This document shows positions 63,725 to 64,000 of a DNA stretch of 64,000 nt, piece after piece. How positions within the stretch are numbered: the stretch's first letter is position 1; the number at the start of each line of letters is the position of its first letter. The notes below the pieces were generated by a model. It was given only the letters and a program-made list of their open reading frames with translations, ran no database searches and had not been told where the DNA came from. Source of the stretch: Gemmatimonadales bacterium (GTDB lineage Bacteria; Gemmatimonadota; Gemmatimonadetes; Gemmatimonadales; GWC2-71-9); the NCBI GenBank assembly GCA_041390145.1, contig JAWKQM010000011.1:83986-147985 (forward strand). Direction: 5' to 3'. A program made the translations under genes and the position numbers.

Positions 63725-64000
63725 TCAGCCCTCGGCCTTGAGCAGGCGCAGGACGGCCTCCGAGCGCCGCTTCCAATCGGCGGCTTCCTCGCCGAGCTGC
63801 TTGCGTCCGGCGGGCGTCAGGGAGTAGTAGCGGGCCCGCCGCGCGCTCTCGGTCTGGCGCCACTCGGCCCTGGCAAACCCGGCCCGTTCGAGCCGCTGCA
63901 GCGCCGTGAGGAGGGAACCGGGATTCACCTTGAACACGTTCCGGGTGATCTGCTCGATCCGGCGGGCGATGCCGTAGCCATGCAGCGGCTCGAGACTGAG
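63725..64000 (-). CDS. PadR-family regulator, 5' end beyond the window
   Basis: The frame reads in from the window edge without a start, giving 91 residues of a PadR winged-helix protein (PLHGYGIARRIEQ; NPGSLLTALQRLERAGFARA; YSLTPAGRKQL). It directly precedes and probably controls the permease gene at 61061-63721. The first about 20 residues and the promoter are outside the window. Confidence 0.92.
   Translation of the reverse strand, partial: LSLEPLHGYGIARRIEQITRNVFKVNPGSLLTALQRLERAGFARAEWRQTESARRARYYSLTPAGRKQLGEEAADWKRRSEAVLRLLKAEG

Overview
The window is very GC-rich, coding-dense bacterial DNA. Three things together point to Gemmatimonadota or a close Acidobacteriota-like lineage: a complete alternative complex III operon, a bacterial sphingolipid-type operon, and a long run of duplicated MacB/FtsX-type permeases of the acidobacterial ADOP kind, several paired with PadR repressors. 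The phylum is an inference; no rRNA or other marker gene is present. No tRNA, rRNA, CRISPR array, insertion sequence or phage gene was seen.

Layout. 0.3-4.4 kb (minus strand): molybdate/tungstate-type ABC permease and ATPase, a beta-propeller lipoprotein and DNA polymerase IV, apparently one operon. 4.5-6.9 kb (plus): a beta-hydroxyacid dehydrogenase-family enzyme overlapping a TrmJ-type RNA methyltransferase, then an unknown protein. 7.1-14.5 kb (plus): actABCDEF, the quinol-oxidising alternative complex III, closed by a strong hairpin terminator. 14.6-17.7 kb: ECF sigma factor with membrane anti-sigma factor, a cysteine-rich protein with an internal duplication, and a blue-copper lipoprotein. 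17.8-21.9 kb (minus): serine palmitoyltransferase-like enzyme, GNAT-like acyltransferase, NAD-dependent reductase and PAP2-family enzyme with overlapping genes, which fits bacterial ceramide synthesis plus head-group chemistry. 22.2-28.9 kb: secreted M6 protease with a small lipoprotein, a two-subunit molybdenum hydroxylase, dodecin and two flavin reductases.

29-64 kb is an accessory region dominated by nine large ABC permeases. A central block (34.5-44.9 kb) carries an HlyD adaptor, two MacB-type ATPases, two permeases, a sigma-54 response regulator and its histidine kinase. Three places in this part (before the permeases at 29.2 and 31.9 kb and before the HlyD gene) share an 18-bp motif followed 83-85 bp later by a sigma-54-like -24/-12 element. 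This suggests one regulon run by the local two-component system. Further right, PadR-permease pairs at 45, 50 and 61-64 kb, an ECF-type promoter at 44.9 kb and a near-identical one at 52.8 kb, and a permease-Ser/Thr kinase pair suggest separate stress-responsive modules.

Two patches (about 31.5-32.7 kb and 57.6-60.8 kb) contain many frameshifts in otherwise well-conserved permease and sulfatase sequence. They are either decaying genes or local assembly indels, and reads would be needed to decide.
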